From the NCBI GenBank assembly GCA_009103225.1, contig RHPI01000890.1:294645-348993 (forward strand): a stretch of DNA of 54,349 nt, read 5' to 3'. The notes beneath the pieces are model-generated. The model saw only the letters and a list, made by a program, of their open reading frames with translations. It searched no databases and was not told where the DNA came from. The DNA is from Chlorokybus atmophyticus. Taxonomy: Eukaryota > Streptophyta > Chlorokybophyceae > Chlorokybales > Chlorokybaceae. The translations under genes and the position numbers were made by a program. Below are positions 33,873 to 43,663 of this stretch, one piece after another. How positions within the stretch are numbered: position 1 is the stretch's first letter; each line of letters begins with the position of its first letter.

Positions 33873-34397
33873 GCCTGCCCTCCTGACGCACAAACAGGGA
33901 GAGGATATGCTCGTCTGCATGCAACTACAGCAAAGACGACGACAATGGCAACCATGACAACGACGACGACCACCACCACGATCGCAAAGGCGATGAGCGG
34001 GGAGCCCAGCATGCCTCCAATGCTGTTCCCGCAGGTGCAGCACACAAACATAGCTTCAGTGGCCACAGCGCGGCAAGTGAACTCACCTGCGAAGGCACAG
34101 CGCTCCTGCGTCCCCGAGCTCTTACTCCTCCGTCCTGCCAATGCCTCCCGCGGGCCGGGGGACGACCCTGGCGACACCGCCGACAATACCGCCACGGCAG
34201 CCTTAGTTCCAGCGCCCCAACAAATATCGGGACCACCGTTTTGTTTTGTTTCGCACTATCGACAGGCCTATAGGCGGGCTGTACCGTATAGGTAGGCCCG
34301 TGATTCACATAGACCGTCGGCGATGCTGTCAATGCATATGCGTGTACGAAGGTATGTCTACAGCCAGTTCGTAATGGGTATTACCCGAGAGGCCGGG

Positions 34398-34452
34398 CAA
34401 TTCACGCAATCTTCGCCTCGAGCGTAGCGAGAGGCAAATGTTGCGTGAATTG
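34398..34452. repeat. Hairpin-forming inverted repeat
   Basis: CAATTCACGCAA at 34,398-34,409 is matched by its reverse complement at 34,441-34,452, and the interior adds a second nested pair, GCCTC/GAGGC (415-419 and 431-435). It lies between the CBM48 gene and the retrotransposon LTR region. It could be a foldback element or part of the retroelement flank. Confidence 0.65.
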
Positions 34453-34609
34453 ACCAGACTCGAGGGGAACACCCCGCGAATCGGCATGCCGAGGCGAGTG
34501 ATCCCCTGCCATTTTGCCTCGATATCGGCAACCTTCTCCGATATTCAATATCTGAGCGCTTTGCGTCACCGGACGAACCGGCACTAATAGCCCCGCGGCC
34601 GGTCTACCA

Positions 34610-35153
34610 ATCAATTATGCGGAGGGTGCCCTGTCGGCCGATGCCGGAGCACGCGGGTGACAATAGGAGCAAACTGTGAGAAGCCGGTGGGTGACCGGTA
34701 GTGGCGCAGTCACCACCGTCACCCACGTGGCCTGTGCGCCGAACGTATTAGCACACACACAGCTCATGCCCACCCGGGGAGGCAATGAGCAAATCCATTG
34801 TGAAATTGTGACATTCACATAAGCACGCCATGCAGCATTCACTCAAGTTTCAGAAGTCATTCTTGTATTTAAGGTGCTTGAAGAGAAGGCGGCTCCCGGG
34901 CTCCTACAAGTGAGCTGCCGAACTACCTTTATACCCTTGTCACTGGTCTTATCCAGCTAGGCATGCAATAACAAATAAGCTTATTAACCACTATTTGATT
35001 GATAATGCAACTACTATACGCTGGCATAGCCACACTAGGGCATCTTCCCTAGCTATTTACAGCCATTTCCTGCAGTAAGACCCGTGGCTAACTGCCTTTT
35101 CATGCGATCACATGGTTAAATAAATAACCAACATTATTTTAACTACATCAACA
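34610..35153 (-). repeat. Candidate 3' LTR of the Ty3/gypsy element
   Basis: On the minus strand, downstream of the integrase, sequence beginning TGTTGATGTAG at 35,153 carries a TATA-like box (TATAAA, complement of 34,928-34,933) and continues about 500 bases without coding potential. TGTTG starts are usual for LTRs. The other end (CA) could not be fixed, and no second LTR exists in the window to compare. Treat the limits as provisional. Confidence 0.4.
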
Positions 35154-35597
35154 CCTACTGGCCGTTGATGCAGCACCTCCTCGCCGTCTTCATCGCACGG
35201 TCGTCACGCTCCGCGCACGGTCTTCATCGTTGTGTCGTGATTGGACCACGCGGCCTGGTCACTGTCTCGCTGCCGGGCACCCGTCTGGTACCCACAGCTG
35301 TGAGAAGCCCCTCCCCACCAACACAAAAACCCACCTGGGTTTTGCTAAAGAAATTTTCACATAAATCTAGGGAATCCAGTAAACCCAGCAAACATTGCAG
35401 TAGGAGCCTGAGGTTGCACATTGAGCGATCCTGGCAACAGCGCGATTAGCACTCCTTCCGGGTTTCTCGGCCTCAATTTCGGCCTTTCCTCATGTTGCCA
35501 GCCGCGAGTCGCAGGGCCGTCGATCTTATCCGATGGTCACCATAAGTTCGCGCGGCTTGCGAATCATGGCGCCGCGGAAGGCCCTTCCTGGGCCTTT

Positions 35598-37600
35598 CTA
35601 GGCCCTGTTTGCAGCGTCAGCTGCGCCCCTAACTTTGAAGGGGGTAATTCTCTCCACATGCACTGTTTCTTGCTTCAAAGAAGCTATGTGCTCAACCAAG
35701 ATAGTTGTTTTGGCCGTGTTGCATATCTCTTTGATCACATAACCTCCTTTCCAATTGCCAGTAGCCCCTGCTGCTCTGGGACCGGTTCTCAGCATCACAG
35801 TTTGCCCAACCTGCAACCATGTTAGTTGAGTTGGGTCAAGTGGCTGCTTCCTTTTTGCAAAGTCCTCAATCTGTTTCTGCTGAGCTTGCTCAATATTCAC
35901 CAGAGCTCGATCATAAAGCCTGCTCACAGAATCTTGGCGTTTCAGCAGCAATGCAGCTAAGTCCGCCTCTCCCATTGTGGCATAATCCAACTCCTCTATC
36001 TCTGAGTTGCTGACTACATTATTAAGCTGAAGCTTGGGGTCTCTGTGATACACCATCTTGAACGGTGTCACGCGAGTGCTGCGTTGCTTGGTTACACGGT
36101 AGGTGAACAGCACTTGTTGCAAATTCTGCTCCCACCGGTTTCCCACCATGCTTTTGAACAATGCCAACTTCACTGTCCCATTTATTCTCTCAACCAACCC
36201 ATTTGTTTGCGTGTGGTAAGCGCCTGAGTTGACGTTCTCAATATTGTAGCGTGACAGCAAGTCTTGCACTTCACTGTTGAGAACCTCTTTCCCATTGTCA
36301 CTCTGAATGATAGTGGGAACACCATGACGGCAGATGATGTCCTCAAGCAGAAACTGGCGCACATGAATGCCCTCCTTTGAAGGAATTGCCTTTGCCTCGA
36401 CCCATTTGGTGAGGTAATCAATGGCCATGACAATGTACTTGTTGCCCTTTACTGTCTCAGGCAATGGTCCAATCAAATCAATTCCCACTCTGTGAAAGGC
36501 TTCCCCAGTTACTTTGATTGGATGCAAGGGAGCAGGCTCACGGGATGTACGCCGGTGCTCTTGGCAACTCTTGCAAGAGTTCACATACTCTGTCACTTCC
36601 TGAGTCATCCCATACCAGAAGAATCGAGGGCGCAACATTTCAAGCACCTTGCCAGCACTTGAGTGATGCATGTTGTCGTGATGCATCTGGATAATACCAC
36701 GCCTCAGACTCTTAGGTGGAACTCTGCGAGTCACCATCTGTGGCTGATCATCCCCATCATAAGTGCTTCTCCCCTTCTTGTTGCCAGGCCTGGTCCAGAC
36801 CTCACTGCCTTTCATTGCAAAGCCTTTGGCTCGCTTGCGTACTCGCCTCCTTTCTTGCTTTGACAATGCTTTGATGCTGGATGGGTCCTTCAAGTATGTG
36901 AGCAACACCTGATCATCCATCACATCTTTAATGGGCTTGCCAGCTGAAAGTTTTAATGGGGGTAAAGTTTGCGCTTCAACTAAAGCCTCCACTATGTCCT
37001 CCCCTTCAACATCGTGGCTCACCTGAGCCACAAGGCTTGGCATAGTGTCTGATTCAGCAACGTCCTCCCCCTCAGTGCATGTCTCAAGTGCCTCCTCTTG
37101 TGCCTCATTGCCGAGGTCAAGCTCATCAGAAGACATCCCCCCCACACGCACTACCTCTTCTTCAGCAGTGTACAAGTCCGGAGGATTGCGGCTCAGCGCA
37201 TCCACATGGTCGTGGTTCTTGCCAGGCTCATACTCCACCACAAAGTCATACTCCTGCAGCTTGAGTGACCATCTGGTGAGCTTGCCCGTAGGATCAGCCG
37301 TATTCATCAACCATTTTAGAGGGCGATGATCCGTCACCACCGTGAAGGTTGTACCATGCAGGTAGTGCCTCCACATCTCCACACTCCACACGATAGCGAG
37401 GCACTCTTTCTCAGTTACACTGTAGTTTCGCTCAGCCTTGTTGAGCATCCGGCTGGCATAAGCTACAACATACTCTTTATTGTCCACACGCTGTGACAAT
37501 ATAGCTCCCAAGGCATAGTCTGAGGCATCCGTCATCACCACAAAAGGCATATCCAGATCTGGCCTCCTCAATACTGGAGCAGTCGTCGCAATATGTTTTC
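35598..37600 (-). mobile_element. 5'-truncated Ty3/gypsy retrotransposon: RNase H - integrase
   Basis: An uninterrupted frame of about 660 aa on the minus strand stops at 35,598. It begins in the RT/RNase H connection (APVLRRPDLDMPF) and contains RNase H (DASDYALGAILSQ, TEKECLAIVW, TDHRPLKWL, HVDALSR) and an integrase zinc finger (H...H with CKSCQEH). The DDE core follows: Asp in GIDLIGPLP, Asp in IIQSDNG, Glu in VERINGT. A GPY/F-like end closes it (LRTGPRAAG, VERITPF). The order RT-RNase H-integrase identifies Ty3/gypsy. Gag, protease and the RT palm are missing: the frame meets a stop near 37,616 and the sequence becomes a minisatellite, so the element was cut there. The lack of stops suggests a fairly recent insertion followed by truncation. 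Confidence 0.92.
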
Positions 37601-37739
37601 CCCTGCCGGCCGACTAAATATTGGCAACGGTCGTGCATCTGAGGACGCTAATTTAGACTGTCGTGGCTCAGGCCACCTGTAATCTTGATACAGGGACCTA
37701 ATAGTAACTTTCGTTACTGTAAGGCCCTTACTGTTACGA

Positions 37740-38095
37740 TTTAGTCTTTAACAGTTGACTTTGCCTAAGTAACAGGCGCCTGTTAGTTACCTATCAGGCC
37801 TTAACAGGTGACTTTATAGAATGAACAGGCACCTGTTAGTCACACACCAGGCCTTAACAAATGACTTTGTGTAATTTACAGGCAACTGTTAGTTACAAAT
37901 CGGGCCTTATTAGGTGACTACAACTAATCAACGGGCACCTGTAAGTTACACATCAGTATTACTTAGGTGACTCAGCCTATGTGACAGGCACCTGCAGGTT
38001 ACACACCAGTCCAGCACAGGCGACTAAGCATAATTCACAAGCACCAACTAGGTAATTATCGACAAAATAAGGCATTTTTTAACAACTGAAGGTGA
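37740..38095. repeat. Degenerate minisatellite, period about 53 bp
   Basis: Units of the form TTAACAGGTGACTTTRTR...AACAGGCACCTGTTAGTYACACAYCAGGCC repeat about six to seven times and decay towards 38,095. Within each unit ACAGGCACCTGT-like words form a small inverted repeat. It abuts the truncated end of the Ty3/gypsy element. Confidence 0.8.
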
Positions 38096-38438
38096 CTAAT
38101 GCCTAACTGTCGTCATATGTATTGCATAGCTTGACTACACGCGGCTGTCACTGACTTCCAGCATTGTTATGTGCATGTGCTGTGTACATGTACCTGAATT
38201 GTGTACAGTGTCTCTCAGTCACTTGCCAAGGCTTGTAGTTCGATTATGTGACTCGAATGCAGTTCTGTTGTATATCATAGGGATGCAAGTATTGATGTGC
38301 ATGAGCATAATGACGATGGATTGAGCTGGTTTAAGATGCACAACACTCAGTCACAAGAGCCTTGTAGCTATGTACACTACCAGCTAAACGGACTACCAAC
38401 TGCGCTACAGCTCCTCTCCATCATCGCTTTGCTCGTCA

Positions 38439-40230
38439 TTACAGAACAAAGCACCACGCGCTGGCCTGTGGAGGAGACGCCGGAGCTTGCTCTTCCTCCT
38501 CAAACGGTAGTGCCAGCCAATCAAATGCCGCTTTTGCCTCAGCGAGCAGGTCACGAGCTGCTGTGTCTTGCGGCCGGCGCCGATTGGGATCTTTCAGGTA
38601 TTCGACACAAGATGCAGTGCGGCGTTTCACAAGGGTGAATGGCTGGAGGGCTGCGTACCGTTGCCTCATCTCCCACTTCATTGACATAATCATGGTGTTG
38701 ATTTCGCTGAGGTACTCTTCATGTGTGTCTATGCTGGCAGCTAGGAGAGGGTCTCCATCCTTGCCGTTTAGGATGCGCTCCACCTGCGTAGTTTACAGGC
38801 ATGTCTTAGTGGCATCGAAAGCCACTATTCACTGCAACGCGTTTGCAAGCCTGTAGTTTGGGGCTACAGCATTCCTGAATTGGTAATGCTGGAGTTCAGA
38901 GTGCTCACCGTAAGCAACAGGTATGCGAGGTGGTTGACTGTCAGCTGCCGGCGACCAGGTGTAGTGACGGCGTAAGACCAGCATTGCACGATCATTTGCC
39001 AGATTATGGGATTGCCCCATTCATGGATGTATCTCCTCCGCTCCGGGTCTGCAGTGTCGGTCACCTCAAATCTCCGCCATGACTTGTCTGCGACAGTCAT
39101 ACCGACAAGGCATTAGTCACGAAATAGATAGTTCAAGTTGAGCCTGCACCAGGCTAGAATAGTGCCTGTGACTTACTTTGGAGCGCGTTGCGCATCTGGG
39201 CTTTTTGGGTCTCGGGGTCCATTAGGGCGTCGATGTGCCTGATTGAATCGGTTACAATAGGCGAGATGAGTACGTGTGTATGGAGGCTGAGTAAGAAGGC
39301 AGTGTTGCATAGCAGACATGGTGGTGAGGGACCCAACTCACTTGCGCTTGTTGCTGTTAAACAGTGTCCACTTGTACTCCTTCTCAAGGACATGCTTGAT
39401 CTTGGTGACGTTCTCAGACCGGACCTGCGTAGCTTTCTTCAGGGCGACACTCCAGTGGAAGGGGCACTCCATGGGAGTCCAGTACACCTCATAGAACTTG
39501 GCCGCATCGGCCTCGTCGTCATGGTCGAAGCCAACTACCTGTCGCGGGCAGGTTGGTCAGTGTCACGGTGCAGTGCGGTCATGAAGCATTTACAGCACCT
39601 GACACATGACGTTACGAATAGTGTCCTCCTTGGGATAAACGTGGCTCTCCACCTAGTGGCCGTTTATGATTTCAACGACGGCATCTCGCAAATGCTGTCC
39701 ACAGAAGAACAATCCGTTACACACATGCACACAGTGTCACAGTGTCACACAGTGCTTACCTCCTTGCCAATCTTCCACTTGCTTGGGGAAGGGTTGCTGA
39801 CGGCCGAGGTTGCCACGTCACGGCCAAATGCGTTTGGGTTGGGGGTTCCAATCGACCCTCTGCAAGCACAACCACATGAGCCATGCTGCCAGCCAAGAAA
39901 GATGCAACCCTCACAGTTGCAAAAGAAGAACAACGTGCACAGTGTATCCAGAACGCATGCAGTGAGTCACTGTGCTAGTCATGATAGAAGCAAGCATCCA
40001 AGTTAGAAGTTGAGCAAGAAGCAACGTGCACAGTGCATCAAGAACGCATGCAGTCTAGCTTGCCCTTGCGACTGCGGTGTCAGGTGGAGTTGTTGTGATG
40101 TGCTGGGCGTTAGCGCGGGGTCTTGCTGCGATTGGTTGGCGACGGTTGCCTGGTTGAACACTGGGGGCAATGTGGACAACTGGCGCCGACCTCCACGACG
40201 AGGTGCACTTACGGATGGACCACGAGGCAT
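38439..40230 (-). CDS. Unrecognised six-exon protein
   Basis: Exons 40230-40064, 39859-39760, 39538-39342, 39238-39177, 39087-38909 and 38783-38439 join in frame to 349 aa. The family is not recognised. Visible features are a Ser/Gln/Arg-rich N-terminus (MPRGPSVSAPRRGGRRQ), a stretch with aromatic residues (AAKFYEVYWTPMECPFHW) and a possible helical core (KSWRRFEVTDTADPERRRY, IIWQMIVQCWSYAV). A charged C-terminal half ends ASAWCFVL. Exon 1 would end at a GC donor (GG|GCAAGC), which lowers confidence in that junction. Its ATG lies about 200 bases from the left end of the candidate DNA element. It may be a host subtelomeric gene or belong to a neighbouring mobile element. Confidence 0.6.
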
Positions 40231-40394
40231 CTCTCCAACTCATAGTCGGGTGCCGCCTGTTTAGCTGTAAGTGGCGCTGCCGCCTCCAACGCTGCCGCCG
40301 CCGGTTGGCCCGCCCGAATGTATGAGGCGTGAAAACGAAAATGAGGCGGTTTTAAACGTCTAGAGTCCCGCACTAGAGTCGCATTTGTAGTGCG

Positions 40395-40800
40395 TCCTTG
40401 CTCCTATGGTTGATGGTACGACTTATGCATTCGTGCCATGCATGCTTCGTACAACCATTGTTACACACGGATTGACGTTCGGGGACCATGCATGGTCCTT
40501 CCACGGACCCCGCGGGCCATACATGGTCCGTCCCCGCGGACCACGAGTGTCTGGTCCGCGAGGGACGGACCGTCCATGGTCCTTTTGGGGCCCCAATATC
40601 TGGCGCGCAGTCGCGCACCACATATGGTCCGTGCCGCACCTTGTATGGTGCGGCACGGACCAGTACTCTACGCTGGTTCCTGGATGCGGACCAGGAGTTG
40701 GCCCGCGGCTCAGCGGCCCGGCAGCCGCGCACCGTACATGGTCCGTGCCGCACCATGTATGGGGCGGCATGGACCAGCAATGTTGCTGGTTGGCGGCCCT
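40395..40800 (+). repeat. Left terminal inverted repeat region with GGACC palindromes
   Basis: It contains the core shared with 51,221-51,269 at 40,451-40,498. A succession of palindromic words follows: GGACCATGCATGGTCC at 40,483-40,498, then ACATGGTCCG, GCGGACC, GGTCCGC and CATGGTCC, with the long inverted pair GTCCGTGCCGCACC..GGTGCGGCACGGAC at about 40,627-40,660. Confidence 0.65.
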
Positions 40801-40925
40801 GCAGGGCGCGCTACACGTGTACCATGACTGAAGTATCGTTATTGCATGTACGAGTACATAGGTACATTGTGTGTATCATCATTTGATAAATGACAGGCCG
40901 CACCGACTGTCGCCGCTTACCATAA

Positions 40926-41028
40926 AGTGGACAGTCGCAAATGGTCGGCGGCTGTCAATGTATATTGACAGCCGGCTGTCCATGTACATTTTAACTTGAC
41001 AGCCGCCGACCAGTTGCGGCTGTCCACT
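40926..41028. repeat. Foldback (MITE-like) inverted repeat
   Basis: A 33-bp arm at 40,926-40,958 and its reverse complement at 40,996-41,028 differ at two positions, with a 37-base spacer. GACAGTCGC and GACAGCCG words from this arm recur at about 41,699-41,750 and 41,935-41,990, so this stretch looks like clustered copies of one small foldback family. Confidence 0.75.
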
Positions 41029-41035
41029 TGTGGCC

Positions 41036-41066
<31 letters not shown>

Positions 41067-41150
41067 AAATGGATATGTGTATACATATAAATATATATGT
41101 ATATATACATATATACATATATATATACATGCATATGTATGTATATGTTG
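41036..41150. repeat. (TA)n / TATA-rich microsatellite
   Basis: A pure TA run of about 25 bases is followed by interrupted TATATG/CATATA repeats to about 41,150. It has no coding value. Confidence 0.9.
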
Positions 41151-41159
41151 ATAAATATA

Positions 41160-42030
41160 CGTGTGTGTGTGTGCATGTAGGAATAGGCTTAAGGTATGCA
41201 AGCAAAAATCGTTGACATATTGCGGCCGCAATTTGCAGCCGTGCAATTACTTCATATTTATTATTTTATGTACATACATTGTTGTAAGTATATTGATGCG
41301 CACACACATGTGCAGTAGACCTTTCATATGCAGAATTAATAACATCTCAAATAGTATATAAGAATATGTTTGTACAAAGTGTTATGATTACTGTACAATT
41401 ACAGTTTAAAAAAATACTTATATCAAATTTACATCCATGCGTTGCGCGTGTTAATTACATTATATATAGTTCGTTGGTTATTACATTATCATAATGTTCA
41501 CAACCGTTAACATCATACCATGAATACATATGTTGATGCTGTTCGCATGTTGCATTGCTAGGCGTAGTTTATGGTATGTTTGGTTTTAATGATTTGTACG
41601 AAACGAAAGCGCAAGCAATGTCAGATGTTATGACTTGTAGCCTTACTTGTATAACCTCATAAATGGCCTACAAAAGCCTCATGCGACCACAGAATCATCG
41701 ACAGCCCGATAAGGTACACTGGCTGCATTGACAGTCGCAATTTGGCTACTATCACTAAGCATTGTCACAATGACAGCCCCTAACAAGTCTACAAACTGTA
41801 CTGGCGTATTGACAACCGCCGAGTTCGCGGCTACCGGTATGTAGTTTACCACCGTCCATGTAACTGGTACAGCCTATAAATGCTACATGCATAGGCTCAG
41901 CCTATGGGCCTATAAAAGTGACACACAATCTCCGACTGTCCATCGGCAATTACTGCCGCCGGCCGACAGTCGCCAAGCGGCTGTCGGCGCATGCAATAAA
42001 CTACATGACATAGGTTGCCATGCGACCCTA
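41160..42030. other. Non-coding interior of the candidate element
   Basis: No gene was recognised. AT-rich sequence to about 41,640 is followed by GACAGTCGC/GCCGACAG foldback fragments between 41,690 and 41,995. Confidence 0.5.
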
Positions 42031-42039
42031 CCGGTACGT

Positions 42040-42113
42040 GCACTTGTAGCTTAGTGGTTAGGGCGTCGTCTTTGATATGCTAAAGGTACTGGGTTCGAAT
42101 CCGGCCGATGCGT
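42040..42113 (+). pseudogene. tRNA-like sequence (A and B boxes), probable tRNA relic or SINE head
   Basis: TAGCTTAGTGGTTAGGGCG at 42,047 fits the tRNA A box and D arm. GGTTCGAATCC at 42,092-42,102 is a perfect B box at the right distance (position 8 to 54 = 47 bases). A TCTTT..AAAGG anticodon-type stem lies between. The acceptor arms (42,040-42,046 against 42,106-42,112) pair at only three of seven positions and the T stem has two mismatches. It is therefore not a convincing functional tRNA. A tRNA-derived SINE or pseudogene with a live internal Pol III promoter fits better. Confidence 0.55.
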
Positions 42114-42532
42114 GTGTTCTTGACTAATCATTCCACTAACTCCGCGGAGCTGGCCGCGGCCTCCTGCGCCGCAGGTTGGGCGTGGCCGGTGCCGCCGGCA
42201 AAGATGCCTCAACTTTTACTGCAGTTGCACTAATGTTTCAGGCGGAAAGCTCAGTCTCGAGTCTCTGGCGTTTTTTAGGAGCCGCCGTAGAGCCGTCGAT
42301 GTATATTGTGCTGCCGTGGCCAGCTGAGGGCAGTTGGATGAGTGGTTGGCTCGATGTGTTGGTAGGTTGACATGTGTAATATGCACGCGGCTTCACTCGC
42401 CGCGCCCATTTTCAGCCTGTAGTGATGCAGTGTGCCAGCGATATGTCAGCGCGTCGTCAGTACGGCTCGATGAGAGGCGTCATGCTGACGCGGTGCTGAT
42501 CTTGGAGCTAACTGCGCTTGGCAGCAGGGTCG

Positions 42533-42533
42533 T

Positions 42534-42566
<33 letters not shown>

Positions 42567-42840
42567 NNNNNNNNNNNNNNNNNNNNNNNNNNNNNNNNNN
42601 NNNNNNNNNNNNNNNNNNNNNNNNNNNNNNNNNNNNNNNNNNNNNNNNNNNNNNNNNNNNNNNNNNNNNNNNNNNNNNNNNNNNNNNNNNNNNNNNNNNN
42701 NNNNNNNNNNNNNNNNNNNNNNNNNNNNNNNNNNNNNNNNNNNNNNNNNNNNNNNNNNNNNNNNNNNNNNNNNNNNNNNNNNNNNNNNNNNNNNNNNNNN
42801 NNNNNNNNNNNNNNNNNNNNNNNNNNNNNNNNNNNNNNNN
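42533..42840. other. (CGG)n run into a 274-base assembly gap
   Basis: A GGC/CGG trinucleotide run from about 42,533 to 42,566 runs into N from 42,567 to 42,840. The missing sequence is probably an extension of this GC-rich repeat or its flank. Confidence 0.95.
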
Positions 42841-43200
42841 GGAGTCAACGGGGGGCGGGGGCGGGGGGGTGAAGGCTCAGGCTTATCTTGCAATCGCCCT
42901 TGAGACGGTACGTATTGACCATCTCGGGTGAGAGCGGGCTTGCCTTCTGCCTGATCCCTTACTTGCCAGCCTGTTGCGGTTGGTTGGTGAGGTCTGGGAT
43001 GTGGGCGGCGGCGGCGGCGGTGAGGGTGGTGATTATGGTGAGCGGCGGAGTTGATGTTGTGGGAATTGCCGCTGCCGCTGTCGACACGGATGGCGAGGAG
43101 TTTGTGGCGTGTTTAGCGCCTAGCATGACAGGTATGTGGCGGAGGTGCCGTGGAGTGCTGGGCGAGGAGTGCGCGGGCGCTGGTAAGTCCAGAGTAGCAG
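42841..43200. other. GC-rich stretch without recognisable gene
   Basis: Open frames are present on the plus strand but no domain or splice logic supports a gene. It carries poly-G and (GGC)n patches. Confidence 0.4.
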
Positions 43201-43202
43201 AC

Positions 43203-43545
43203 TAGAACAGAGAGTAGAACAGAGCAGAACATGCAGCGTCGCTGACTGGTGACCCTGGCTTTGTGTGCGTTTTCAATGTATGTGGGTTGTAAGTGATGAA
43301 TTGCATGTAGAGTAGCAGAGTAGAAGAGGGTTGAACATGCAGCGTCGCTGACTGGTGACCCTGGCTTTGTGTGCGTTTTCAATGTGTGTGGGTTGTGAGT
43401 GATGTCATGGCATGTTTGCTTGCTTGTGTGCAGAACTGTAGCAGAGTGGAACTGAGTTGAACATGCAGCGTCGCTGACTGGTGACCCTGGCTTTGTGTGC
43501 GTTTTTACTGCGTGTGGGTTGTAATTGATGCATTGCATGTTTGAT
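43203..43545. repeat. Tandem repeat, three copies, period about 108-124 bp
   Basis: ACATGCAGCGTCGCTGACTG followed by GTGACCCTGGCTTTGTGTGCGTTTT starts at about 43,229, 43,337 and 43,461. Each unit continues with GTGTGGGTTGTRAGTGATG and AGTAGCAGAGT. It lies just beyond the 3' end of the giant gene and may form part of its 3' UTR. Confidence 0.85.
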
Positions 43546-43663
43546 TGCTTCTTGAGACCGGCTTTCAATGCGGTACAATCTTGCTTGGTTTGGCTCTTCC
43601 CAGCATTGTGCACAGCAGTTTGCATGCTGATGTTGACTGCCTGCTGAGGTATCCTGCTTGCTA

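Noticed and set aside
33610-34195. Separate minus-strand membrane protein with a Val-rich span (FAIVVVVVVVVMVAIVVVFA)
   Set aside because: The valine run comes from a GAC/ACC-type simple repeat. A different frame in the same interval splices cleanly to the CBM48 gene as a transit-peptide exon, so that was preferred. A separate gene is not fully excluded.
37740-38095. CRISPR-like array
   Set aside because: The units are degenerate, about 53 bp, contiguous and without unique spacers, and the genome is eukaryotic. It is a minisatellite.
40917-41246. Tyr/Ile/His-rich protein on the minus strand
   Set aside because: It is a translation of the TA microsatellite.
42040-42113. Functional tRNA gene
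   Set aside because: A and B boxes are good, but the acceptor stem pairs at only three of seven positions and the T stem has two mismatches.
42334-42931. Long frames spanning the N gap
   Set aside because: They are open only because N codons cannot be stops. The flanks show no domain.
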